This document shows positions 1 to 13,224 of a stretch of 64,000 bases of DNA, one piece after another (position 1 is the first letter of the stretch; the number at the start of each line of letters is the position of its first letter). A program made the translations under genes and the position numbers. The notes beneath the pieces are model-generated. The model saw nothing but the letters and a program-made list of their open reading frames with translations, had not been told where the DNA came from and searched no databases. This DNA is from Paratrimastix pyriformis (taxonomy: Eukaryota; Preaxostyla; Paratrimastigidae), in assembly GCA_027972325.1 (NCBI GenBank), contig JAPMOS010000163.1, forward strand, positions 1 to 64,000. Direction: 5' to 3'.

Positions 1-893
1 TGAACCCGTCCGAGCCGGCCGTGATCCCGGGGTCGGCGGCCGCTCCACGAACTGCATCCTGTGCAGCCCCGCCCCGCCCGCCCGCCCGCCCCGGCGGCAC
101 AGCAGCCGCCCGCCCAGCCCCGTGGAAAGCCGGCCGTCAGGAGGACCAGGCCAATGCCGTGGAGGGCCTGTAGCCGCATCCCTGGGGGGGGGCCTTAACG
201 GCCGCCGCTGGGGACGCGTGGCGGAGGCATGGCCTGAGGGCGGGGGCATGGCCTGAGCGGTGGGCATGTCCTGGGGGCGAGTGCCGGGCCGGAGGGCGGG
301 GCGCGGACGATGTGATGGAGTCGCCGTGGGCCTGCCGGGCTCGCAGCCGGCGGAATCACTGCCACCAAACAGCCGCCCAGGCATGATACGACAGCATGGG
401 GCGTGGGGCGCGGGAGCATGGGCATGGGGCGCGGGCGCCAGGGCATGAGGGCGCGGGGCGCGGGCGCGAAGGCAGCGCAGGGCGCGGGCGCGGAGCGCAG
501 GGCGCGGGGCGCGGGGCGCGGGGCGCGGGGCGCGGGGCGCGGGGCGCGGGGCGCGGGGCGCGGGCGCAGGGCATGAGGCGCAACGCGCGGGGCGCAGGGC
601 ATGAGAGGTGGGCAGGGGCCGGGGGCGGACCGGGGTGCTCGGGCGGAGTGATGCGTGGGTGTACGACAGATCCTGCCCCCAAGCGGCACCCCCAGCAAGC
701 GATGACGATGAGCGATGGGCGATGGGCGATGGGCGATGGGCGATGGGCGATGGGCGATGGGCGATGGGCGATGGGCGATGGGCGATGGGCGATGGGCGAT
801 GGGCGATGGGCGATGGGCGATGGGCGATGGGCGATGGGCGATGGGCGATGAGATCAGAGGCGCACGGTCGCGACCAAAAGGAGGCAAGGCATG

Positions 894-937
<44 letters not shown>

Positions 938-3900
938 TGCATGGGTGTGGCAGGGCAGGCACGCCGACCCCCTCGAGGTGGACTCGGCCGCCTGGCGGCG
1001 GGCGGCAGGTCGGTGATGCGGCAGATGGCGGCCTCGAAGGTCGGCCCAGCGCGTAGATGCGCACCATGCCCTGCTCGTCCCCAACCGCCAGCGCCCGGGC
1101 GCCGTCTGGCCGCGGGGCAGCCGGGGCCATGGGCCGGGCGGTGGGGGCGGGGGGGGGGGGGTCGGTCAGGCGTGACGCCATTGCGACAGGCGGAGCATGG
1201 GCGGGGGCAGCATGGGGGCAGGGCGGGCGGACCGATCCAGGCGAGGGCCGTGACGGAGCTCGGAGGGCTCCCGTCGGCGGCCGCCTTGGGGCTCTCGTTC
1301 ATGGCCCCCCCGCCGCCCCGCCGCAGCGAGGCCACCCGCCCATACCCACCCGCACCCGCAACCCCGCGATGGCGACCCATGGAATCCAAGAAGCGGACGG
1401 GGCGGCGTGCCCGAGGCGGGCAGCGCGACCAGAGGGCCGAGGGCCGGGGGAGGAGCCTCACCACGGGGCGGGTGTGGGGGCGGGTGTGGGGCGGGTGCCG
1501 ACCGGGCGACCTCGATCCGCAGGGCCACCGGCCGCACGCTCCACAGGCGCACCAGCCCGGCCGCGTCGCCGGCCGCTGGGACACACCAGCCACAGCCACA
1601 GCCACAGCCACCCGCAAGAACCAGCAAGCAGGCGCCCCCACGGGGCAGCCAAAGGGTCAGCCAAAGGGTCAGCCAAAGGGGCAGGCAAAGGATGTAAAGA
1701 GGGGCGGCGGCGGGCCCGGGGCACAGCGTGGGGGCGTGGGAGGAGGGGAGGCGGTGGTCGGTGGTCGGGGGACGGACCGAGGACGGGGAAGTGGTCGAGG
1801 AAGAGCAGGGCCGTCACGTCGCGGGTGCAGGGGAAGGCCGCGAAGAAGGTCCCCCCGATGGCGTCCCACAGCTTGACCTGCCCAGCCCCCAGCCCCCCAG
1901 CCCCCCAGCCCCCGATCCAGCCACGCCCGGCACGGGCACCAGGTCAGGCCACCCGCCGAGAGGGGCCGGGGTGCAGGGCCGTGGTTTGGGGGGCTGTGCG
2001 GGCCTCGGTGGTCTGGTCGGGGGCCGCGGCCGCGCTGACGCCCGTGGCCATGAGGCAGACGTCCACGTCGGGGCTGCGGGCCCCGCAGAGCACGTCCCCC
2101 TGGTGGCCCTTCAGGGTGTGCCAGTCTTGCGGCCCCTGCGCCCCCCGCCAGCCCCCCACCCCCCAGTGCACCCCAGGAGCACACAGGCAGGACGCGGCAC
2201 GGTGAAGGGGCCAGCTGCGACAGGGCAGGCAGCAGGGGCTGGCAGCAGGGCAGGCAGCAGGGCAGGCAGCAGGGCAGGCGGCAGGGCAGGCGGCAGGGCA
2301 GGCGGCAGGGCAGGCGGCAGGGCAGGCGGCAGGGCAGGCGGCAGGGCAGGCGGCAGGGCAGGCGGCAGGGCAGGCGGCAGGGCAGGCAGCAGGGCAGGCG
2401 GCAGGGCAGGCAGCAGCAGGGCAGTGTGTGGCCGGGGGGCGGCATGGCATGGTGGGTGCGGACGTTGGGGGCCTTCTCGTCGGCGATGATGGCCTCGCGG
2501 CCCCACGAGGTGGACAGGACCCACTTGGGGCGGCTGATGGTGGACTGGCTCGGGGGCGGGTAGTACACGTAGCTCAGCGAGGTGATCTGCCCCGCCAGCC
2601 AGCCCCGTCCCGCCCGTCAGCCCCGCCACCGCCACCGCCACCGCCACCGCCACCGCCACCGCCACCGCCACCGCCACCGCCACCGCCACCGCCACCGCCA
2701 CCGCCACCGCCACCGCCACCGCCACCGCCACCGGCGTTCAGCGGAGGGGAAGGGGAAGGGGAAGGGGAAGGGGAAGGGAAGGGGAAGCGGAAGGGGAAGG
2801 GGAAGGGAAAGGGGAAGCGGAAGCGGAAGGGGAGGGGGAGGGGGGGCTCCAGCCAGTCCAGGGAGGGGAGGGTCCTGGGTCCCGTGGGCGGGCCGGGGGA
2901 CGGACGGGGCGCATCTCGGCGGTGCTGCTGTGCGATGCCGATGGGGCCCGGCCGCTGTGGGCCGCCGGGGCGCGGGCAGAGGGGCGCCGCGACTGGGCAC
3001 GCCACACACCATGAACGATGGGGATGGGCATGAACGATGGCATGAACGATGGGCATGAACGATGGGCATGAACGATGGGCATGAACGATGGGCATGAACG
3101 ATGGGCATGAACGATGGGCATGAACGATGGGCATGAACGATGGGCATGAACGATGGGCATGAACGATGGGCATGAACGATGGGCATGAACGATGGGCATG
3201 GGCCTGAAGGAGGCTGGGGGTGGGCATCCTGACTGGGGAGGCAGGCACGGGGGAGGGGGAGGAGGAGGAGGAGGAGGAGGAGGAGGAGGAGGAGGCTGGC
3301 ATGAGGGGAGGGGAACCTTCACGTCTGGCGCCTCGGCCGGGGCGCCTCCCGCCTCCCGCCGCCGGCTCGACTGAGGCCCGAACGGCAAGCCCCGCAGCAG
3401 CCGCAGGCCCCGCAGCAGGCAACCACAGGCGCCGCCGGCCGGGCCGATGCAGGAGACACGAAGAGCCAGACGGTGATCACTCGGCCGGCCACCCAGGGCA
3501 TGGGGGTATGGGGGCATGGGGGCATGGGTGCATGGGGGCATGCGTTGTGCATGGGGGCATGGGGGTCTGGACATGGGGGCCTGGGGCGGACCTGGCCCGT
3601 GTGGGGGATGAGGTCCTTCATGGAGGCGCCGCTCTTGTAGTTGCACACCTTGACCTGCCCGTCGAGGTGGCCCGTGATCAGCTTCCGCTTGCGGTCGTCC
3701 AGACACATGGCCGTCACCCTGCCCCACCGCACGGCCCCAGGCGGCCCCCGCCAGCAGGCAGGATGAGGGCTTGATGAGGGGGAGGGCTGGATGGAGGAGT
3801 GCTGGGGAGTGTTGGATGGGGTGGGGGAGTGTTGGATGGGGTGGGGGAGTGTTGGATGGGGTGGGGAGGGCTGGATGGAGGAGTGCTGGAGTGTTGGATG

Positions 3901-4320
3901 GGGTGGGGGAGTGTTGGATGGGGTGGGGAGTGTTGGATGGGGTGGGGGAGTGTTGGATGGGGTGGGGAGTGTTGGATGGGGTGGGGAGTGTTGGATGGGG
4001 TGGGGTGTTGGATGGGGTGGGGAGGGGTGGCGAGGGGCACCGAGCGGAAGGGCCGGCAGGAGGCCAGGGTGGGGGTGGGGTGGGGGCGGGTGTGGGGGGC
4101 GGGCGGGCGTGGCGGTCGACGGACGCCGACTCGAAGGTGAACGTGTCGCGGAGGTCGCCCCGGTTGGCGTCCCAGACGCGCACCTGGGTGCCGACCGCCG
4201 TGACCAGGGTCAGGTCAAGGTCGTTGAAGATCACCGCCGCCACGGGCTCCGTCTGCCGTCCAGGCCCCACACCCACACACCCACACCGGCACGGGCACCG
4301 ACCGGCACCCACGGGCACCG

Positions 4321-4384
<64 letters not shown>

Positions 4385-7300
4385 GAACAACAACAACAAC
4401 AAGAACAACAAGAACAACAAGAACAACAAGAACAACAACAAGAACAACAAGAACAACAAGAACACAGGCCCAGCAGCAGCAACCCCACACCGCACGGTCG
4501 GTCAGCAGTGCTCGGCGGGGCACTCGGGGACTGCGACGGGCTGATGGAAGGCCTGGGTTGTGGGCTGTGGTCTGTGGGCCGTGGCCGGGGCTGGGGGGTC
4601 CGGGGCTGGGGGCGGGCCTTCGGGAGGGGATCCTCTTTGCCGATGGGCAGGGCGGCCGTGGGGAGGGGCGTCGCCTGGGCGACTGAGGTCTCCCCGTCGA
4701 AGTAGTAGAAGTGCCGGCCCGCGCAGACCAGCCGCCGCTCGTTGGAGCAGACCGCCACCGCGCTGTACTGCTTGCTGGCCCCCCGCATGACCCCCTGGGC
4801 CGTCTGCAGGGAGGCCCGCTGGCGCGCCCGGTCCGAGGGGGCCTGGCCGCCCTCTGCCCACCGCAGGTCAGCCACCCCCCGAACCCCGGCCCAATGAGGC
4901 GCCGAGGGGCAGGGGCAGGGGCAGGGGGCAGGGGGGCAGGGGGGGCAGGGGGGCAGGGGGCAGGGGGGCAGGGGGGGCAGGGGGGGCAGGGGGGCAGGGG
5001 GGGCAGGGGGGGCAGGGGGTGCAGGGCGCGGACCGACGCCGAAGGACTGGAGGCAGCTCATGGTGCGCAGGTCCCAGATCTTGACGCACCCGTCCCGGTC
5101 CATCGAGACGATCTGCCCCCCCAGCCGGCCGGCCGGCCAGCGTGGAGAGGGTCGAAGCAGACGGCGGTGCGAGGCGATGAAGATGAAGCCACCATTGGCC
5201 CCGCGCCCATGCCCCGACCCGTGCCCCTGCACACGCGTGCCGCGTGCCCGTGCCCGTGCCTGGGTGTGTGCGCGTGGGAGTGACCTCGGGGGTGTCGGGG
5301 ATGGGGCGGGCGCGGATGAGGGCCGACTGGTGGCCCACCAGGCTCGCCACGGGGCTCCGCAGCAGCCGGCTGTCGGTCACCAGGGGGCTCCACACCAGCA
5401 GCTCGTAGTCGCCCCCTGCGCGCCCGCCCCCAAAGCCAGCCAGCGCCAAAGCCAGCCAGCACCAAAAGCCAGCCAGCACCAAAGCCAGCCAGCACCAAAG
5501 CCAGCCAGCACCAAAAGCCAGCCAGCACCAAAGCCAGCCAGCACCAAAGCCAGCCAGCACCAAAGCCAGCCAGCACCAAAGCCAGCCAGCACCAAAGCCA
5601 GCCAGCACCAAAGCCAGCCAGCGCCAAAGCCAGCCAGCACCAAAGCCAGCCAGCGCCAAAAGCCAGCCAGCACCAAAGCCAGCGCACCCGTCAATCAATG
5701 AACAGTCGAAGAGCGCGGAAGCGAATGGCAGATGGCAGATGGGCGTGGGCGTGGGCGTGGGGTCGGGTGGGATGGGATGGGATGGGGTGGGATGGGATGG
5801 GATGGGATGGGATGGGATGGGATGGGATGGGATGGGATGGGATGGGATGGGATGGGATGGGACCGGGGTCGGGTGGGATGGGGTGTGGCGGACCGCCCGA
5901 GACGAGGAGGCGGAGGTCGTCGTGCCAGGCGACGGTGGTGACGCCGTGGGTGTGCTTCAGGACCGTCCGGATGCCCTTGTCGTCGGGGTGCCACAGGATG
6001 ACCCGCCTGCAGCCAGGGCCAGGCCGCCACCAGGGGACCCAGCGCCGCAAAGGGCCGTCATGGATGCAGCAGGGGGCAGGGGGCAGGGGCAGGGGGCAGG
6101 GGCAGGGGCAGGGGCAGGGGCAGGGGCAGGGGCAGGGGGCAGGGGCAGGGGCAGGGGCAGGGGCAGGGGCAGGGGCAGGGGCAGGGGGCAGGGGGGGGCA
6201 GGGGAGGAGGGACGGGGGGCGCGTGGCGGTGTGGGCGGACTGGTCGAGGGAGGCCGAGACGAGGACGTTGAGGTTGGGGATGAGCGCCATGTCCGAGACG
6301 GCCTGCGTGTGGCCCGTCACCAGGCCCCCCGAGCCCTGGTCCTTGTACGTGGCCACCAGTTGCAGCTGCGCCCCCACACGCCAGCAGCCCAACAACCGGC
6401 AGCCCAACAACCGGCAGCCCAACAACCGGCAGCCCAACAACCGGCAGCCCAACAACCGGCAGCCCAACAACCGGCAGCCCAACAACCGGCAGCCCAACAA
6501 CCGGCAGCCCAATCGGCAGCCCAACCAGCCAGACCAGGCGTGAGGGCCGCGTCCTCAGACCCGAGCCGGTGGGGTGTGGCAGAAGGTCGCGGGGTGAGGT
6601 GGGGTGTGGGGTGTCCGGCCGGCCGGGGGGCGACCTTCTCCTTGGGGTTGGTGTGGTCGAGGCGCCACTTGAAGATGGGGCCCCGCAGGGAGCCGCTGTA
6701 CAGGATGCCCCGGCCCGGGTCCCAGCAGAGCGCCGTCTGGGGCAGCGACGGCTCCGACTGCCCCCGCCCGCCCACACCAGTCGCCCGCCCACAGCAGTCG
6801 CCCGCCCACCGGCCGGCCCACCCAGCCGGCAGCGGTGATGCAGGTGAGATTCCCATCCGGTCGGCCCCAGCGGCGCCAGTCAGAGGCGGGCGCGGCGAAG
6901 GCGGCCCGGGACGGCGACGAGCCGGCGGGAGTGCCCACGGCCCACGACATGTCCATCATCGCCCCGTCGCCCCACCTCAGTGCCCACCACCTGGGGAGTG
7001 CCCACCACCTGGGGAGTGCCCATGCCCAGGGGGCAGGCCCATCGCCCATCCGGACGGGGGCGCGGCCAGGCCTGGGGGGGGGGGGGGGACCTTGGACTCG
7101 GCTGCGTGGATGTGGCCCAGGTACTGGTACTTGTTGGCCGCGTCCCAGAGGCACACCGTTTGGTCCTGCCCGCCCGCCCCCCGATCCGGTCAGCAGACAC
7201 ATCCAGTGGGCGGCCCGGTGGGTGGGTCAGCAAGGGTGTGGACGGGTCGGGGGAAGGGTCGGGGGACGGGTCGGGGGACGGGTCGGGGACGGGTCGGGGA

Positions 7301-8549
7301 CGGGTGGGTGGGGGATGGGTGGGAGAGTGAGCCGGGGTCCCGGGGAAGGAGGGCGGAGGGCGGGGGGGCTGGTGGGGGCGGGTGGGCGGACGAGGGAGGC
7401 CGTGGCGATGTAGTCGTAGAGCATCGTGTCGGCCTTGTCCTGGTTGCGGGTGCTCATCGAGACGTGCTCTGCCCCGGCCACCGGCCCAGACCCACGACCA
7501 CCCCAGTGCGCCCCTTGGTCAGCGCCCGCAGGGGCGGGGCGGGGCGGGGCGATTGGGCGATTGGGCGATTGGGCGGGCGGGACGAACCCACAGCCGTGAC
7601 GATGCCCGAGTGGCCGCTCATGGCCCCCACCCAGGCGCCCGTCTGCCGGCCGGCGGCCATCGGCCATCGCCAAGGGCAGGAGCAGAGGGGCAGAGGGGCA
7701 GAGGAGCAGAGGAGCAGAGGAGCAGAGGAGCAGAGGGGCAGAGGGGCAGAGGGGCACATGGTGAGCGATGGAGATGGGCCCGAAGGCGTGGGGCGGGAGA
7801 TGAGATGTGGGATGTGGGATGTGGGAGTGAGCGGCGGGGCGGACTGTGGGCTCGTAGACGTTGACCTCCTTGTTGAGCTCCTCGCAGCTGAAGAGCCGGT
7901 TGGGGATGTCGCCGAAGTAGGCCAGGTTGTTGATGTACCCGTGGCTGACCGCGTCCACCACCCGGGCCGGGTGATACTGTCCCAAAAGGCCGCCCCCATC
8001 GACGGGTCAGCGGATGACACGAGAAGGTCCAGGCGACAGGCGGGCAGGGCGGCAGATGGGGCGGCAGTCCCGACGGCAGGCGGAGCAGGGTGTGCAGGGG
8101 CGGGGCGGGGGCAGGGGTGTCGCCACAGACCAAGTTGCGCGCGACGGTGTCCTGCTGGACGACCAGGACCGACTCGATGATGAACGAGGTGAATTCCTGG
8201 AGAACAGGCGGATGGCGCGGCGGCGGCGGGGGGGGGAGGGGGAGGAGGGGGGTTCAGCCGGGTGGCGGGGTGGGGCCGAGCAGACCTCCCATTCCATCGT
8301 CCCATCTCCATTAATATCAATCTCATCAAAAAGGTTGATCAAGCTTCCGATCTGCTCGTCGTCGAGCGTCTTTGTCAGGGGGAGATACTTGCACATCAAT
8401 TCGATGAACTTCGGGAGAGAATAAAAGATTTAAAACCCCAAGAGATTGTTGGGATAGACCCGCTCCAGCTTGACGGGGATGGCGCTGCCCTCCTCGGGCT
8501 CGAATTCCAATTTCAGCTGTGCCATTGTGCTTTTGCTGAGGTCCATCAT
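1..8549 (-). CDS. EF-hand and WD40-repeat protein, CFAP337 (WDR49/WDR64)-like; 3' end outside window
   Basis: Multi-exon minus-strand gene. Exon 1 (8460-8549, start ATG 8549) encodes MMDLSKSTMAQLKLEF; exon 2 (8286-8408) carries an EF-hand loop DINGDGTMEWEE with acidic residues at the calcium-binding positions. About fifteen later exons encode WD40 blades, for example VCLWDAANKYQYLGHIHAAE (near 7110-7170), ILYSGSLRGPIFKW (near 6700), VILWHPDDKGIRTVLKH (near 5960-6000), DGCVKIWDLRTMSCLQSFGV (near 5040-5100), TQVRVWDANRGDLRDTFTF (near 4140-4190) and GDEQGMVRIYALG (near 1040-1090). An EF-hand followed by a long WD40 array is the architecture of WDR49/WDR64, known as CFAP337 in ciliates, an axonemal protein. 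The family is inferred from architecture, not from alignment. Donors are GTCTAT, GTCTGC, GTCTGT and GTCCGC. Almost every intron holds a different minisatellite. The last exons run off the left edge. Confidence 0.75.
711..849. repeat. 7-bp minisatellite (GATGGGC)n
   Basis: About twenty near-perfect copies of GATGGGC in an intron of the WD40 gene. A related GGGCGCG array lies just left (about 490-570). Confidence 0.9.
2222..2420. repeat. 10-bp minisatellite (GGCAGGGCAG)n
   Basis: Roughly twenty copies of a 10-base GGCAGGGCAG-type unit in an intron of the WD40 gene, with A/G variation between copies. Confidence 0.9.
2617..2840. repeat. CCGCCA hexamer array followed by GGAAGG array
   Basis: A run of about eighteen CCGCCA hexamers (to 2731) is followed by purine-rich GGAAGG/GGAAGC repeats to about 2840. 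It lies upstream, in gene sense, of the exon encoding SLSYVYYPPPSQ and is intronic. Confidence 0.85.
3012..3200. repeat. 13-bp minisatellite (GATGGGCATGAAC)n
   Basis: Thirteen or so copies of a 13-base unit followed by a GGA trinucleotide run to about 3296. Intronic. There are no unique spacers, so it is not a CRISPR. Confidence 0.9.
3790..4030. repeat. 19-bp minisatellite (GTGTTGGATGGGGTGGGGA)n
   Basis: About eleven imperfect copies of a 17-19 base unit in an intron of the WD40 gene. Confidence 0.85.
4318..4462. repeat. AAC/AAG trinucleotide array
   Basis: About forty-eight AAC triplets interspersed with AAG. Intronic, and unusually AT-rich for this block. Confidence 0.9.
5436..5690. repeat. 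12-bp minisatellite (AGCCAGCACCAA)n
   Basis: About twenty copies of a 12-13 base unit. In the reverse frames it is read as Trp/Leu/Ala repeats, which is a translation artefact of an intron. Confidence 0.9.
5766..5862. repeat. 5-bp array (GATGG)n
   Basis: About nineteen GATGG pentamers inside the next intron. Confidence 0.9.
6384..6520. repeat. 15-bp minisatellite (AACAACCGGCAGCCC)n
   Basis: Nine copies of a 15-base unit directly next to the exon encoding QLQLVATYKDQGSGG. A GGCAGG hexamer array (about 6066-6200) fills the neighbouring intron. Confidence 0.9.
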
Positions 8550-8722
8550 CAACTGTAAGGCAAAAATCTGTTCATGACGCCCCTTGCGCTCGCTCCTCGC
8601 GCCTTTTGACGACTTTTTCTTGGGTGGCAGAGAGGAAAAAAAATGCCTGTAACAACAACTTAGTCGACAGAAAAAGGGGGGATTTCAGGCTCGGCCACCG
8701 GCAAACTCGCGTGAGCGTAAGC

Positions 8723-11700
8723 TTACATGTCCGGAGATTTCGGAGGCCGACGAAGCCCGAACCTCCGGAAATCGGCCAAAGAACAGAGCGGGGCAATCGA
8801 TGGTCTCCCGTGGGCACACTGGAAAGGAAAATCGCATCGCGCCAAAGCGGAAACCATGGACCGGCACTGTTCGATGGTAAGCTCATCGCCAAACATCACA
8901 GCACCTGTTGGCAGATCATTCGTCGAAAGGGAGACGAAGGAGAAACAGACCACGGCAGGCACGGGAACAGAGAATCCGGTGGATCGATGGCGGCACCAGC
9001 GTCGATGCGTGGGTCTCGTCGAGAAGGTGCAAATACTCCAAAAAGGAGTTCTGTGATGGATGAAGGGAAGGAAGTGAGAACCGGGGGGCTTTGACAGACT
9101 GGCGACAAGGGTACCCCACACACGACCGGCAGCTGGACAAGCGACCACCTCTCGGGGCCAGTGGAGCTCCGCTCTTCGGCGTGAAAACCCCAACTCGTGA
9201 CCAGGTCTCGAGAACTGGTGAGGACTCTTTCCTCGTTTGGGGTCAGGCTCAAAAGAAGTGCCGGGTCCTGGCGGATAGACTCGAGCCGCACGTCTTCAAC
9301 ACCCACCTCCAGGAGCGTGTCCGCGGAGGAGTGCAGCGGCGTGTGACCGGAGTCCTCCCCGCTGGGAGAGCGTTGTGATTGATCGTTTTGGCGTTGTCGC
9401 ATCCGGCGCCAGGGATGTCGGTACCGGAATTTTGCTTCCGGCTCCAAGTCTACAAAGAAGGGGGGTTGATGATGGCCTAGTGAAAGGGCGGACCAGCAAG
9501 GCCAAAACGGTCGTCGGTGCTGGGGAGTTCTGCGCAGGGTGGTGGAAGACGTGCTTCCCCTCCCAACATCGCCTCCTCATTTTTTGTCACGAGATTCCCC
9601 TCCCGGAGCTCAGCGAGGCGAGCTTTCTGAACTTCTAAAATGAGTCGTTGAAGGTATTCGAGTCTGATCCGCTCCGAGCAGGCATGTTGATCGAGGGCGA
9701 AGAGCCGTTCCTCCTCTTCGGAGTAGCAGAGGACAAATTTGTGGTCGAGCTGCACACACAAATCCGCGTCACCCCGAACAAACATCCAAAAAGCCACAAT
9801 CAGACCTGTGCCAAAACGCGAATGGTGGCAAGTAGGCTTCTACTGACGGCTAGTGGAGCTGGTCGCGACAGGAGGCGTGAAGAGGCAGCAATATCCATAC
9901 CGATGGAGCGATTGGATCCCCTTCGGTGGCTTGTCGGACTCGCCGTATCGCTGGTATTTCCGTGAATGCGCGGGGGGGTCGGAGGAGCCCGGGGTGCACA
10001 CGCGCCTGGATGGTCGAGCGGCTGGCAGAGGATCGGTGGCTCGGAAGGTCCCAGGTAAGGGTTTTCCCAGGTGCTGTTCTCCAGCGAGCCCGCGCCAACG
10101 GGCGGATGGTTCTGGTTACGACAAGAATCATGCAGTGGCTGTGTGAGACGTGGCGAGGAGAGAAGATCGCCCGGCGGCACCACGCATGCCAAGGCCTCCC
10201 AACACGGCACCTCGGTCGGTCCATCTCGGGAAAGAGATGGGGAAAGCGCCGACCGATCGAAATGAGCCGAGCCACAAAAATTGTCAGGGCTAATATGTCC
10301 TTTGGGCACGGATGGAGGATCGCTCGGCACAGAGAGCGGAGGTGTCGCACCGCGGGGTGATTCGGGAGTGCCCAGCAGAGAATGAGTCGGTGGGGTGGAA
10401 CGTGTGAGAGGTGAGAGACGCCGGGGGGGCAAAGTGGGATCCGTGTGGCCGAGAATGAGCCGGTCAGAAGATGATGCAGCCATGTCGAATGGGCACCCTG
10501 CCAAGACGCGGAGATCTGCGTCGAGGTGATCAGGGCCATTAAGATCTCCCAATATTGTATCTTCAGACTCCTGACGAAGGTTCCATGCTGTTGCTGATTT
10601 GGCCAAAGGATGTGGGACAGCATCCTGAGGGAACTCAAATGCAATAGGCGCGCAGGGTGGTGTGGGATCGGGGGCATCTTCTGGCGCACCAGTGGAGAGA
10701 CTCCGATGGGCAATCGCAGGGAGCACTGGGGAAAGAGGGAAAGTGCGTCGGGAAATGGAGCGACTTGGAGAGGGTAGCCGTGGAGCGTCAGGAAGTATCG
10801 CGGAATCTACACGAGCGCGCTTTCTTGGGCTGAGCAACGGGTGATAGAGATTTGAACGAGGTGAGACTGGTCCTTCGGCGGAAGGTGATCTGGGTGCCTC
10901 GTCGCCAAGCAAGGGTTGCTCGTCCCCTTGGGGGAACGAATGGATGCCACATTCCAGATCAGATGGGATGGATGACAATCGGCACGATTCCACCAAGGGA
11001 GCAGAGGTAGGCAAATTGGAACAATCCAAGGATATCCGAGGGGGAGAAGGGGCCGAAATATCGGACGGAATTCGCCCCGAGAGAAAACGGTCAAACCCCG
11101 CGTGCGGGGGAGTGCCCAAAAAAAGGGGCCTCTCATCTTCGCCAACAACAGGGCTGCAGCAGAGGGTGGTTGTGAGACGATTCAAGGATCCAGAGGGTGA
11201 ATCCACGGCAAATGACGAAAATCGCGGAAAAACTGGGGATCTGGATCGAGTCTGGGACTGGGAAGCCTGGGGCTGAGGCTGAGGCTGGGACTGGGACTGG
11301 GACTGGGACTGGGACTGGGACTGGGACTGGGCCAACTCAAGCACGCGACGACCCGCATCAAGAAGAGGCTGCCACTCCTGATCGAGATGGGCAATCAGCA
11401 CAAGGAATGCAGATCTTTCGGACAGACCGAAAACTCGACGCGAGATTTGTCCATGTCATAGCTGATGTCGTATTGGGTTGGATGGCAGGTGATCTGAAGC
11501 ACAAACAGCGGATACCTCCCGTTGGGAGATGTCAATGCTGGGAGCTTCGAAGGACCGTCTGCCGCGGATCCGAGAAGATTGCTAGATACGGGGAGGAACC
11601 GACAAATGATGCCCCAAACGAAAAAAAAAAACGTATTGTATCAAGAGGGGGGGCGTGCAGACCGGACGATGAGGACTTCGGTTCCTTCTGCGATCTGGCC

Positions 11701-13224
11701 CGATGGGTCGTGCCGTGGCAGAGTGCACCCATACGCACTGTTGAGTAGATGGTGGATCGGAGTCTTGCGAAGAAAACGTCCATTCACGTCTGGGAGGAGA
11801 AGAGTGTTAATGATTGCACAATGGCATGTGGGTGCGGCATGTGGCATGTGGGTGCGGCATGTGGCATGTGGGTGCGGCATGTGGGTGCGGCATGTGGGTG
11901 CGGCAGGTGGGTGCGGCAGGTGGGTGCGGCAGGTGGGTGCGGCAGGTGGGTGCGGCAGGTGGGTGCGGCAGGTGGGTGCGGCAGGTGGGTGCGGCAGGTG
12001 GGTGCGGCAGGTGGGTGCGGCAGGTGGGTGCGGCAGGTGTAATGAGAAACGAAGGCACACAGACAAAGAAATTGAAGTTCTTTCGAAGTGTGACCGAACG
12101 GAGGCGCCGTGAGAACCCCTTCGATGGAAAACGGCTCTCCGGTCGACCAGACGCCATCGGCGCGCACGTGCCGAAGCCAAGAAGCTCTGGATAAACAGAG
12201 TTCACACACATTTGTGGAAGGAAGCACAAACCTCGTGGCACCAAACAAATCCCCAAAAAGCGTCTGGACTGAGCAAGCCTGTTATGGGGTAGGGTCTTAG
12301 ACCAAAAAGCGCCGGAAACTAACCTTGGGGGTCCGAAGAATTGGGGTAGCTTTGCGACAATCGTGGAGCACAAAACAAATGTCAGGGCGACTTAAAGCCA
12401 TCTGGATCACGGCGCGTCGTATCGCATCCATTTCTGAGCTTGAAGTCCTGTAAGGGAAGAAACAACATAGAACGCAGTGAACGGAGGGCCGCTTCAGACT
12501 GGACTGGCCCAGAAAGACTGGACAATTGCTTGCGGCGAACTGGTTGGTTAAAGAAGATGTCTCGGCACGCCACCGCCGTCCCTTTCCGGAGGCTCTGGCC
12601 CCCTCCGAACGAGGGGGACAGGAGGGCCCGCCCCTCGGCAAGCACAATTCCCCCGCGAATCACCTTGGTCGACGGGAAGCTGTCGCCTACATGCTGTGCC
12701 AAAAAAGGGCTCAAACTTAACACTGAACCAGCGGACCTGGCTCACAATCTCGACCAAGCAAACGTTGCAGATACTCGAGAGGGCCTCACCTCGAAAGCCG
12801 TAGGTTGAGAGTGCCCCCAAATCGTCAAAATTCCCCAGCTTTGATGTCGCTGTTGCCGAAAATCTGGCAGACTGCGGAGAGCAGCCAGACCGTGAGGCTT
12901 TGCCAGTTCGGCAAAATCTGCAGCCGGAATGCCAGTTCCATTGTCAACAACTTTCATGAAAAATTGAGACGGATCAGCCCATATCTCAACGTGAGTCGCA
13001 CCTGCATCTAAAGAATTCAGGACCAGTTCTTCACAAATCTGGGTCTGAGAAGTAATGACAACTGTGGCTCGGAGTCGTTGCTGGACAGGAAGTGGGATCC
13101 TCCGGATGATGTGCTCTCGGAGTGGTGGATCCAATGCCGAGTCACGGTGTGGGAGTGGCCCGCGGGTGTTTGCCGGCTCTCGTTCTCGGCCTTCCCGGGG
13201 CGTTCCCTGCCAACTGCTTTTCAT
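8723..13224 (-). CDS. MLH3: DNA mismatch repair / meiotic crossover protein MLH3
   Basis: MutL-family ATPase-endonuclease, expected to pair with MLH1 in nuclear mismatch repair and meiotic crossing-over. Exons (minus) E1 12891-13224, E2 12737-12849, E3 12524-12693, E4 12324-12447, E5 12232-12278 and E6 12065-12186 join in phase; E7 begins at 11789. The GHKL fold shows ELVLNSLDAGA, VVDNGTGIP, ATSKL, YGFRGEAL, VRRKQL and, across a junction, LYVNGRFL. A long disordered linker (about 9800-11370) contains a (QS)n tract. The C-terminal domain has DQHACSERIRLE, an intact DQHA(X)2E(X)4E metal site, and ends FQCAHGRPSIAPL, the MLH3 form of the CPHGRP motif. This separates it from MLH1 (no endonuclease motif) and PMS2. 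The start ATG at 13224 is the nearest in frame; conserved sequence begins only near 13110, so the N-terminus is uncertain. Exons stay AT-rich throughout. Confidence 0.93.
11820..12040. repeat. 13-bp minisatellite (GGTGCGGCAGGTG)n in an MLH3 intron
   Basis: Seventeen or so copies of a 13-base unit (first GCATG-, then GCAG-type) fill most of the 275-nt MLH3 intron 11790-12064. Splicing it out joins E6 to the conserved YVNGRFL exon in frame. Confidence 0.92.

Noticed and set aside
195-1876. Long open frames on both strands translating to MGDGRWA or HRPSPIA repeats
   Set aside because: They are translations of 7-bp intronic repeats; a unit length not divisible by three keeps all frames open. No homology, and they lie between phase-consistent WD40 exons.
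3012-3200. CRISPR-like regular repeats
   Set aside because: Directly abutting units without spacers, in an intron of a eukaryotic gene.
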